From an uncultured Alphaproteobacteria bacterium (GTDB lineage Bacteria > Pseudomonadota > Alphaproteobacteria > HIMB59): a stretch of DNA of 64,000 bases. Where the stretch lies: contig CABYSX010000001.1 of NCBI GenBank assembly GCA_902521795.1, forward strand, positions 62,001-126,000. The letters run 5' to 3'. The translations under genes and the position numbers were made by a program. Below the pieces are notes generated by a model. That model ran no database searches. It saw only the letters and a list, made by a program, of their open reading frames with translations, and was not told the origin of the DNA. This document shows positions 56,848 through 64,000 of the stretch, in pieces (position 1 is the stretch's first letter; the number at the start of each line of letters is the position of its first letter).

Positions 56848-58091
56848 TTCACCTCCAATTTTCTTCTTATCAACACTGCCACAGTATTCATTATAATCAA
56901 AAAAGATAAAAGTAGCATTATTCCTGCAGATGTTTTTTCGAGGAAACCTCTTTCAGCGCTCTCAGACCATAGATATATTTGTGAAGGAAGACCAGTGGCA
57001 GGGTCGAATGCCCCTCCCGGTATTTCCATCACAAAAGCAACCATACCTATCAATAATAAAGGGGCTGTCTCACCCAAAGCTTGTGCCATTCCAATAATTG
57101 TTCCAGTAAGAGTACCTGGCAAAGATAAAGGGATTACATGATGAAATACAGTTTGCATTTTAGTAGCCCCCACAGCAAGTGCTCCCTCTCTAATTGAAGG
57201 GGGGACGCCTCTGAGCGATGCCCTAGATGCTATAATAATTGTTGGTAAAGTCATAAAGCCTAAAACTAATCCTCCAACTAAAGGGACTTGATATGGCATC
57301 CCAAAAACTCCAATTAGCATACCTAAGCCTAAAAGTCCGTAAACAATAGAGGGAACCGCCGCAAGGTTATTTATATTTACTTCAATAATGTCAGTTATTT
57401 TTCCTGGTTTAACAAATTCCTCTAAGTACACAGAAGCCAAAAGTCCGATTGGAAAAGCAAAACTAAAACAGATCAATAAAGCATAAAAAGACCCCATAAG
57501 TGCTCCAAGTATTCCGGCTGTTTCTGGATCTCTTGAGTCTCCATTTGTAAAAAACCAAAAATTGAATGTCTTAGACATTTTACCTTTGGAGTCTAAAGAG
57601 TCTAAGATAGAAAGTTGATAATCATTTATTTTTCGTTGTGCTTCGGGAACATTTCTTGGATAGTTTCCTTTGACAATTTGGTCAAGATCTGATGAGGCAG
57701 ATATATCTAAATTGACAGTTTTTCCAATTACATTTGGATTGTTTGCAATATAATCTCTCAGCTGATAATCAAATTTTCTTGTGTACATTTCTCTGACTTT
57801 AATAAAATTTTCTTCATCTAATCCAGGATGGTTTTGGTTAATCACTTGATCAGCAAGATCAACATAAGATGCTTTCATTATTTCTTTTTTGGAGGAGTTA
57901 CTAGAAACCTCTATAAAATTTGGGTCAAAATAAACATCAGCATTAATAGTTGTTCTAACAAAAGCACCACTGCCGGTAGAAAAAATTTTATACATTAAAA
58001 TAAGCACGAAGAACAAAGAGAGAGTCATCGCAAACATTCCATAAAATTTGAAACGTTTCTCTGCTGCAAGTCTCTTTTCTAAACTACTCAT
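56841..58091 (-). CDS. pstA: Phosphate ABC transporter permease PstA (long form)
   Basis: A 416-residue permease: one N-terminal helix, an unusually long periplasmic region (about residues 45-170), then five to six helices with the EAA-type loop [20 protein letters not shown]. Short PstA proteins have about 290 residues, but the extended form is common in alphaproteobacteria. It overlaps pstC and pstB by several bases. Confidence 0.95.
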   Translation of the reverse strand: MSSLEKRLAAEKRFKFYGMFAMTLSLFFVLILMYKIFSTGSGAFVRTTINADVYFDPNFIEVSSNSSKKEIMKASYVDLADQVINQNHPGLDEENFIKVREMYTRKFDYQLRDYIANNPNVIGKTVNLDISASSDLDQIVKGNYPRNVPEAQRKINDYQLSILDSLDSKGKMSKTFNFWFFTNGDSRDPETAGILGALMGSFYALLICFSFAFPIGLLASVYLEEFVKPGKITDIIEVNINNLAAVPSIVYGLLGLGMLIGVFGMPYQVPLVGGLVLGFMTLPTIIIASRASLRGVPPSIREGALAVGATKMQTVFHHVIPLSLPGTLTGTIIGMAQALGETAPLLLIGMVAFVMEIPGGAFDPATGLPSQIYLWSESAERGFLEKTSAGIMLLLSFLIIMNTVAVLIRRKLEVKW

Positions 58092-59520
58092 ATTTTTCTC
58101 TGTACTTTTTTACTATTGTTATAGCAGCAATATTAAGAATTAATGTCATTACAAATAAAGTTAGGCCTAAAGCAAAAGCAACTAAGGTTTTTGGATTATC
58201 AAACTCGACATCTCCTATCAAACTTGTAACAATCTGTGTTGTTATTGTAGTCGCTGGCTCCAAGGGATTAAAAGTAAGATTTGCTCTTAGGCTGGCGGCC
58301 ATAACGACAATCATTGTCTCACCTATTGCCCTAGATATAGCTAATAAAAATGAGCCCATTATTCCAGCTAGAGCTGCTGGTAAAATTACTTTTTTAATAG
58401 TTTCTGATTTAGTTGCTCCAATTGCATAAGAACCCTCTCTTAAAGATTGAGGAACTGCTTTTATGACATCGTCACTAAGAGAGGAAACAAAAGGGATGAT
58501 CATGACACCCATCGCTAAACCTGCAGCTAGAGCACTTTCAGCGGACACCGGTAATCCAACGCCTTCACCGACATCTTTTATGAAAGGCGCCAGTGATAAA
58601 GCAGCAAAAAATCCATAAACAACTGTGGGTATGCCAGCAAGAATTTCAATTATTGGTTTAGCTATATCTCTTACTTTTGATGACGCATACTCTGCTAAAT
58701 AAATTGCTGTTAGCAGTCCTAAAGGAACAGCGACTAACATGGCAACAGATGCAATTAAAAGCGTTCCAGTCAGCAAAGGTACAAAACCAAAAGCCTCTTT
58801 TAAAGCCTCTTGATCGAAGCCTTCTGATGCATTGATAACAAAAGCTCTATTGGGATTCCATGCCGTATTAAAGAAAAAGTCCATAAAATTTACGTACCGA
58901 AAAAAATTAATGGCCTCGAAAACAAGAGAAAAGAAGATTCCAAAAGTAATGAATATTGCAATATAAGAACTGCCCTTGATAACATATGAAATAATTTTCT
59001 CAACAATTGGCTGTGCATTTAGTTTTCCTGATATTGATTTCGTAGCCAAAAATCCTAAAAGCACAGGTAGAATGATAAATAGAGTTAAATTCGACCATCC
59101 GTAGATCTTGTCAAAATTTGCTAAATTTTTTGCTGCAATTATCTCACTCTCACTGGCCATTTTTAAAATTGATTTATCGCCTACGGTCAAATCAATTTCT
59201 GATAAATTAACAATCATAGATAGGTTGCTAATCTTATTCATAATTAAACCGAATTTTCCAGAGCTCCATGTAGCGACATCTGGAAATAACACAGGGGACA
59301 TTACAAACATCTCTTGAAAGTTTGATTTAAAAAGAAGTAAAAAGAACCAAATAATTATTGCTGGAAAAAAAACTAAAAGGACAACGTAATATCCATAATA
59401 ATCTGGAAGAGAGGAAAGATTTTCATTTTTTTTAAATTTTAGGCTTAATGCTCTTTTTTTACCATAGAAGTAAAAAGAATAAGAAAGTATAAAAACTAAA
59501 ACAAGTGATAAATAAAGCAT
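58084..59520 (-). CDS. pstC: Phosphate ABC transporter permease PstC (long form)
   Basis: A 478-residue permease with an N-terminal helical extension before the transport core. Seen: GTLLIASVAMLVAVPLG, the conserved PIIEILAGIPTVVYGFFA and the coupling loop EGSYAIGATKSETIKKVILP. It forms the phosphate channel with PstA. Separated from pstS by 80 bases containing a strong hairpin that may lower its expression relative to pstS. Confidence 0.95.
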   Translation of the reverse strand: MLYLSLVLVFILSYSFYFYGKKRALSLKFKKNENLSSLPDYYGYYVVLLVFFPAIIIWFFLLLFKSNFQEMFVMSPVLFPDVATWSSGKFGLIMNKISNLSMIVNLSEIDLTVGDKSILKMASESEIIAAKNLANFDKIYGWSNLTLFIILPVLLGFLATKSISGKLNAQPIVEKIISYVIKGSSYIAIFITFGIFFSLVFEAINFFRYVNFMDFFFNTAWNPNRAFVINASEGFDQEALKEAFGFVPLLTGTLLIASVAMLVAVPLGLLTAIYLAEYASSKVRDIAKPIIEILAGIPTVVYGFFAALSLAPFIKDVGEGVGLPVSAESALAAGLAMGVMIIPFVSSLSDDVIKAVPQSLREGSYAIGATKSETIKKVILPAALAGIMGSFLLAISRAIGETMIVVMAASLRANLTFNPLEPATTITTQIVTSLIGDVEFDNPKTLVAFALGLTLFVMTLILNIAAITIVKKYREKYE

Positions 59521-59552
59521 ACTGTCCTATTCCTCTATAAACTGAATTTGTC

Positions 59553-59578
59553 TTAGGGGCAAGAAATCTTGCCCCTAA
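59553..59578 (-). promoter_or_regulatory. Intercistronic hairpin between pstS and pstC
   Basis: An 11-base-pair perfect stem, TTAGGGGCAAG with CTTGCCCCTAA, has a four-base loop and lies 22 bases after the pstS stop. No T-tract follows on the minus strand, so it is better explained as an mRNA-stabilising or processing element that keeps pstS message in excess than as a full terminator. Confidence 0.75.
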
Positions 59579-59600
59579 AAATAAGATAATTAATTAATGC

Positions 59601-60677
59601 TTACTTACAAAGTCCGCTTGAAAAAGCGTAACCAGCATCTTTTAATGGGTGTTTTGCTTCAGCACATGCAGCAATATCAAATCCCATTGCATCTAAGTTG
59701 TCAGTAACGTTTCTTACTCTATTGATAAGGTCTGGTACCATAGGTGCAGCACCAATTTTTGTTAGGTAACCGTTATCACCAATTGCTTCATCACTTACCA
59801 TCATTTGTGCAAACTCCTGAATGCCAGGTACAACCCCGATGTGATCTGCTTTTAAGTATATGAAAAGAGGTCTTGCCATTGGATACTCATAAGTTGCAAT
59901 GGATTCAGCAGATGGTACTACTCCCTCAACAGTAGATGGTTGTAATTTATCTCCGTTGTCTTTTAGATAGGAATAACCAAAGTAACCAAAACGTTCTGGA
60001 TCCTCAACTAGTTTTTGAACAATAAGAGTGTCATTCTCACCCATCTCGATGATTTTTCCATCTTCTCTGTAATCAGTGCATCCATCGTCACTGCCAGTTA
60101 CTGCTTCTAATGTACATCCAGCTTCCATTACTTTACCATCAAATGCATCTCTTGTTCCTGAGGTTGGAGGAGCTACTAATACTTCAATTTTGTATGCTGG
60201 AAGGCTTGGGTTAATTTCGTTCCAAGTTTGATATGGATTTTCGACCACTTCACCATCAACAACAACTTTTGCAGCCATAGCTGTAAAAATTTCTTCTCTT
60301 GTTAGAGAAAAGGGTTCTGCTTCGTTGGAGTGAGAAAAAGTAATACCGTCATTAGCCCACATCACTTCAATAACGTTTGTTACACCGGCTTCAAGACATA
60401 ATTTAGCTTCTTTAGATTTCATTGGTCGTGACGCTCCAGTAATATCTGGAAATTCAACTCCCACACCAGCACAAAATGCTTTCATTCCACCACCAGTTCC
60501 AATTGGGTTGTAAGTGGGGGTTTTAAAACCTGACTCGCCGAGTCTTTGTGCGTTTACTGTTCCATATGGGTATACTGTTGATGAGCCAACAATATTGATT
60601 TGATCTCTTGCAAAAGTTTCAGCAGAGAAAAGTACGCTTACTGCTAGAGCAAGAAAAGTTAACATAGATTTTTTCAT
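59601..60677 (-). CDS. pstS: Phosphate-binding periplasmic protein
   Basis: A 358-residue binding protein with a Sec signal peptide (MKKSMLTF to ETFA, about 23 residues) and phosphate-binding loops NIVGSSTVYPYG, DITGASRPMKSKE and PTSGTRDAF. The C-terminus carries two cysteines (AACAEA and SGLCK). AAGGAA precedes the ATG. It is the first gene of pstSCAB-phoU-phoB-arsC behind the clearest Pho box in the window. Confidence 0.96.
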   Translation of the reverse strand: MKKSMLTFLALAVSVLFSAETFARDQINIVGSSTVYPYGTVNAQRLGESGFKTPTYNPIGTGGGMKAFCAGVGVEFPDITGASRPMKSKEAKLCLEAGVTNVIEVMWANDGITFSHSNEAEPFSLTREEIFTAMAAKVVVDGEVVENPYQTWNEINPSLPAYKIEVLVAPPTSGTRDAFDGKVMEAGCTLEAVTGSDDGCTDYREDGKIIEMGENDTLIVQKLVEDPERFGYFGYSYLKDNGDKLQPSTVEGVVPSAESIATYEYPMARPLFIYLKADHIGVVPGIQEFAQMMVSDEAIGDNGYLTKIGAAPMVPDLINRVRNVTDNLDAMGFDIAACAEAKHPLKDAGYAFSSGLCK

Positions 60678-60736
60678 AGTTAAGTTCCTTTATGTTGTTT
60701 AAATTGAGATAAAAGTATCCGTTAGAAATAAATCTT

Positions 60737-60754
60737 ATGTTAAAAATATGTTAA
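60737..60754 (-). promoter_or_regulatory. Pho box of the pst operon
   Basis: On the minus strand two perfect TTAACAT units are separated by ATTT. A third, weaker unit TTAATAA lies 11 bases further upstream (60759-60765) and overlaps the phoR stop. The repeat ends 59 bases before pstS. The 11-base period, the position before pstS and the copy at 7139 together support a PhoB site. Confidence 0.78.
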
Positions 60755-60761
60755 AGTTTTA

Positions 60762-62027
60762 TTAAGCATGCTTTGGAATTGTGATTAAAAACTCTGAGCC
60801 TTTTCCAACTTCACTTTTTATGTCAATAAAACCCATGTTTTTATTCAAAATATGTTTCACAATTGAAAGGCCTAATCCAGTACCACCAACCTCTTTGGAT
60901 CGCGCACTGTCCACTCTGTAAAATCTCTCGGTAAGCCTTGAGATGTGCTCTTCTGCAATGCCTATGCCATTATCTTTGAAGGAAATTTCGACATATTCAG
61001 TCATAGTACTAGTATTCATTTTTTCACGAGCATTAATAAAAATTTTAGCACCATCTTTTGAATATTTAACAGCGTTGTTAACGATATTGACAACCACTTG
61101 AATAAATTCTTCATGAGGGCATCCAACTAAAAGAGATTGGTCTAAATTAATATCAATATTTATGTTTTTCTTTAAAATTTTTGATTCCAAAGAGTTTATT
61201 CCAATTTTAACAGTATTTAATAAATTACAAAATTGGTCATTCTCATTAGTTTTCTTATTCTCGATGGAACTTAAACTTAATAGATCATCAATCAAAGAGT
61301 TCATTCGATTTGACTGATCTTGAATAATTGAAATAAATTTTTTTCTATTTTTTTCATCGTCAACACTTAAAAGTGTTTCTAAATATCCTATTATTGAAGA
61401 GAGAGGAGTTTTTAATTCGTGACTTACATTAGCTACGAAGTCAGTTCTTACCATCTCAAGATTTTTAATTGCAGTAATGTCTTTAAAAGCAACGCAAAAA
61501 AAATCATTAATAGGAAATCCTATAACGTCGTAATATCGGTCATTTGGTATTAATCTATTCCACTCAAAATGCTTTTTTGATTTACTTTTAAGTGCGCTAC
61601 TTAGATTTTCAGACAAAGATAAATCTCTTAAACCTATTTTAAGATTATCTGCATTTTCTAAATTAAATGTCTCTTTGAAAGTATTGTTAACGAATATGAT
61701 ATTATAATCATAATCAATAATAACTATTGAGAGATCTAAGGAGTTAAGAATATCTTGATATTCCAAACTTTGCTTATCATTTATCTCGATGCGTCTTTCT
61801 TTGTCTAAAAGAGTCTCTTCTAAAATATTTCGGACTTTTGTAAATAACATATTGTCAGATTTTCTTAGGTTAAAAGTTTTTTTTTCAAGATAGTTTTCAA
61901 AGAAATAATAAGAAATGAAATAAACTAAACTCTGCGAAATAAGTGATATTAAAAAAATATTAATTGAAGTACTAAAAAACAAAAATAGGTTTAAGGAAAG
62001 AAAAGCAATAGAAAATACGAATAACAT
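60762..62027 (-). CDS. phoR: Phosphate regulon sensor histidine kinase
   Basis: A 421-residue kinase with two N-terminal membrane helices, a PAS-like domain (about residues 80-180), the phospho-acceptor His in ANVSHELKTPLSSIIGYLE, and ATP-binding boxes VVNIVNNAVKYS, KDNGIGIAEEHI and GGTGLGLSIV. It phosphorylates PhoB when PhoU/Pst signal phosphate lack. It follows ppk1 by one base and precedes the pst promoter, so basal sensor supply is independent of the pst Pho box. Confidence 0.95.
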   Translation of the reverse strand: MLFVFSIAFLSLNLFLFFSTSINIFLISLISQSLVYFISYYFFENYLEKKTFNLRKSDNMLFTKVRNILEETLLDKERRIEINDKQSLEYQDILNSLDLSIVIIDYDYNIIFVNNTFKETFNLENADNLKIGLRDLSLSENLSSALKSKSKKHFEWNRLIPNDRYYDVIGFPINDFFCVAFKDITAIKNLEMVRTDFVANVSHELKTPLSSIIGYLETLLSVDDEKNRKKFISIIQDQSNRMNSLIDDLLSLSSIENKKTNENDQFCNLLNTVKIGINSLESKILKKNINIDINLDQSLLVGCPHEEFIQVVVNIVNNAVKYSKDGAKIFINAREKMNTSTMTEYVEISFKDNGIGIAEEHISRLTERFYRVDSARSKEVGGTGLGLSIVKHILNKNMGFIDIKSEVGKGSEFLITIPKHA

Positions 62028-62028
62028 T

Positions 62029-64000
62029 TTATTGTTTTTCTATTTTTTTATAGACCTTTTTGGCAGCAGTGCCTCTCCCTGAGAGACTAGGGTTAGTCAT
62101 AAAATATTTATGTGAGTCTATTTTTAATTTAGAGTTTATTTTTTGATAACCTCCATCTGAGTCGAGCACCCAAGCATTTTGATTATCGTTAATGGCAGTG
62201 TACATAATTTGATATAAAATTTGTTCGTGAACAGTTTTGTTATCGATAGGAACTAATGTTTCAACGCGCCTGTCAAAATTTCTAGTCATCCAGTCAGCAG
62301 ATGAAATATAAATTTTTGCTTTTTTACTGGGTAGTTTATTGCCTTTTCCGAAACAAACTACACGTGAATGCTCTAAAAATCTTCCTACAATACTTTTAAC
62401 TTCTATGTTTTCTGACATTCCTTTAACACCAGGAACTAAGCAGCAGATACCTCTAATTAAACAAGTAATTTTCACACCTGCTTGAGATGCTTCATAAAGT
62501 TTGTTAATTATTTCTTGATCAACTAAATTATTCATCTTGATCCATATGTTAGCTGGCTTTTTAATTTTTGATAAACCTATTTCGTAGTCAATATTTTCGA
62601 AGAGTTTTTGTCTTAAGTTATATGGAGAGAAAGATATTCGTTTAAAATCTTTTGCCATGTTGTAACTACTCATATAATGAAATAATTTTATAGCATCAGA
62701 TGCTAGATCTTTATTACAAGTAAAAAATGATAGATCTGTATAAACCTTTGCTGTTTGAGGATGATAGTTACCAGTACCATAGTGAACGTAATGGACTAAA
62801 TTTTTTTTTTCTCTTCTAGTAACTAAGGAAACTTTTGCATGAATTTTTAGATTTAAAAAACCATACACTACTTGAACTCCAGCTTTTTCCAAATTTGATG
62901 CCCACTGTAGATTTTTTTCTTCATCAAACCTCGCTTTTAACTCAACAACTGCTGTTACAGATTTACCAACCTCAGCAGCACGAATGAGTGCATCAATGAT
63001 TGGCGATTGATCGCTAGTACGATACAAAGTTTGCTTAATTGCCACAACGTTTTTGTCGTTTGATGCTTGATCTAAAAAACTAACAACAACATTAAAAGAC
63101 TCAAACGGGTGGTGTATAACTAAATCCTTTTTTTTGATTGCTGCAAAACAATCACCACCAAAATCATTTATTCGTTGTGGGAAACGAGGTTTAAATTTTT
63201 TATAATTTAAATTCTTGTTTTTTATATTTCCAAAGACTTCTGATAATTGGTCGAACCCCAGTAGATCTTCGTATTCAAAAATTTCATTTTCAGATACATT
63301 CAACTCGTTAATGATGAATGATTTAAAATTATTATTAAGACTTTTTTGAACATCTAATCTGATTACCTTTCCTCTTTTTCTTTCCCTGACAAGTTTTTTA
63401 AACTCTCTGATAAGATCGTCTGCCTCCTCCAAAACCTCTAAATCACTGTCCCTTATTACGCGAAATAGATTTGTATCAATAACATCAAAATCATGGAATA
63501 CATCCCCAACATAATTGTTAATTATTGACTCTACGGGATAAAAATAAATACCCTGTTTATCAATAATTTTAAGAAAGCGTTGTTTTAAATCTGATACTCT
63601 CATAACTGAGATAAATTCTTTTTTTGATTTTTTATTTTTAATTTTAGCGATAAGACACAAACTTAAATTTGGTATAAAGGGCAAAGGGTGTGTGCTATCA
63701 ACTGTAATTGGTGTCAGAATCGAAATAATTTCATTCAAATAATAATTTTTTATGTGGGACAAATGTTTTTTTAAAAACTTATCTCTTAAAATATAGATTT
63801 TATTTTTTTTTAATTCTTTTTCAATTTGACCATACGATTCATTTTGCCTTTTAATCAAACCTCTTGTTAATGAGTCAACAATTTTAATTTGATCCTCAAT
63901 CTTCATTCCATCAAAACTTTTTTTATTAGGAGTGAGTTTTAACTGTTCAATTAATCCAGCCACTCTTACTGAAAAAAATTCATCTAAGTTTGATGCAGCA
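62029..64000 (-). CDS. ppk1: Polyphosphate kinase 1, 5' end outside window
   Basis: The frame is open to the right edge, so the N-terminus is missing; about 657 residues are present, beginning ASNLDEFFSVRVAGL, a segment near the start of PPK1. The catalytic and phospholipase-D-like motifs are visible: HYGTGNYHPQTAKVYTDL, with the autophosphorylated His, IRGICCLVPGVKG and NFDRRVETL. PPK1 makes and degrades polyphosphate, storing phosphate taken up by Pst. Located directly before phoR, it may share its transcript. Confidence 0.95.
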   Translation of the reverse strand, partial: AASNLDEFFSVRVAGLIEQLKLTPNKKSFDGMKIEDQIKIVDSLTRGLIKRQNESYGQIEKELKKNKIYILRDKFLKKHLSHIKNYYLNEIISILTPITVDSTHPLPFIPNLSLCLIAKIKNKKSKKEFISVMRVSDLKQRFLKIIDKQGIYFYPVESIINNYVGDVFHDFDVIDTNLFRVIRDSDLEVLEEADDLIREFKKLVRERKRGKVIRLDVQKSLNNNFKSFIINELNVSENEIFEYEDLLGFDQLSEVFGNIKNKNLNYKKFKPRFPQRINDFGGDCFAAIKKKDLVIHHPFESFNVVVSFLDQASNDKNVVAIKQTLYRTSDQSPIIDALIRAAEVGKSVTAVVELKARFDEEKNLQWASNLEKAGVQVVYGFLNLKIHAKVSLVTRREKKNLVHYVHYGTGNYHPQTAKVYTDLSFFTCNKDLASDAIKLFHYMSSYNMAKDFKRISFSPYNLRQKLFENIDYEIGLSKIKKPANIWIKMNNLVDQEIINKLYEASQAGVKITCLIRGICCLVPGVKGMSENIEVKSIVGRFLEHSRVVCFGKGNKLPSKKAKIYISSADWMTRNFDRRVETLVPIDNKTVHEQILYQIMYTAINDNQNAWVLDSDGGYQKINSKLKIDSHKYFMTNPSLSGRGTAAKKVYKKIEKQ

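Overview
The window is a dense, AT-rich stretch of a bacterial chromosome. Genes are separated by a few bases or overlap, alternative starts (GTG, TTG) are common, and I see no rRNA, tRNA, insertion sequence, prophage or CRISPR array. Gene content and synteny point to Alphaproteobacteria: RegB/RegA, mutM-rpsT-dnaA, dnaN-recF-gyrB, fabA-fabB-fabI, and miaB-phoH-ybeY-corC-lnt next to trmB and nusA-infB. The low G+C, compact layout, a DddP-type DMSP lyase, phosphonate genes and the PlcP/Agt lipid-remodelling pair suggest a streamlined marine lineage (SAR11-, HIMB59- or AEGEAN-169-like). The exact clade cannot be fixed from the sequence alone.

Layout. 1-1278: 3' part of a DddP-like gene and an odd SMR protein. 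1280-10705: a phosphonate-type cluster with a Ugp-like ABC transporter, phosphonoacetate hydrolase (phnA), phosphonoacetaldehyde dehydrogenase (phnY), a solute-binding protein, a core MetE-like protein and an iron alcohol dehydrogenase resembling hydroxyethylphosphonate dehydrogenases. 10702-16550 (minus): adenosine kinase, ahcY, metK (with a frameshift), tsaE, amgK, murU and trxA, covering the SAM cycle and peptidoglycan recycling. 16551-20921: class I ribonucleotide reductase operon behind an NrdR-type box. 20918-32686 (minus): polA, regB/regA, gyrB, recF, dnaN, dnaA, rpsT, mutM. 32685-38202 (plus): ubiE, split coaC/coaB, dut, a ThiF-like E1, fabA-fabB-fabI. 38249-50941 (minus): pnp, rpsO, truB, rbfA, infB, nusA, trmB, lnt, corC, ybeY, phoH, miaB. 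50913-64000: phosphate-stress region with rimI, agt, plcP, SET protein, dgkA, arsC, phoB, phoU, pstBACS, phoR and ppk1.

How it works together. The strongest theme is phosphorus scarcity. Direct repeats of the form TTAACAT-N4-TTAACAT, with the 11-bp period of a PhoB box, precede pstS and the phosphonate-cluster binding protein. Weaker versions precede the transporter ATPase operon and plcP-agt. PhoR/PhoB would therefore switch on high-affinity phosphate uptake, phosphonate import and breakdown, and replacement of phospholipids by glycolipids from one signal. ArsC, encoded after phoB, would handle arsenate entering by the same Pst system.

Odd points include a metK frameshift, an SMR transporter lacking its essential glutamate, a MutM without zinc-finger cysteines, coaBC split by one in-frame stop, an R2 subunit with Asp-to-Glu at a metal ligand, terminators placed directly before the metE-like and nusA starts, and an unexplained structured element with a 12-codon ORF after dgkA.
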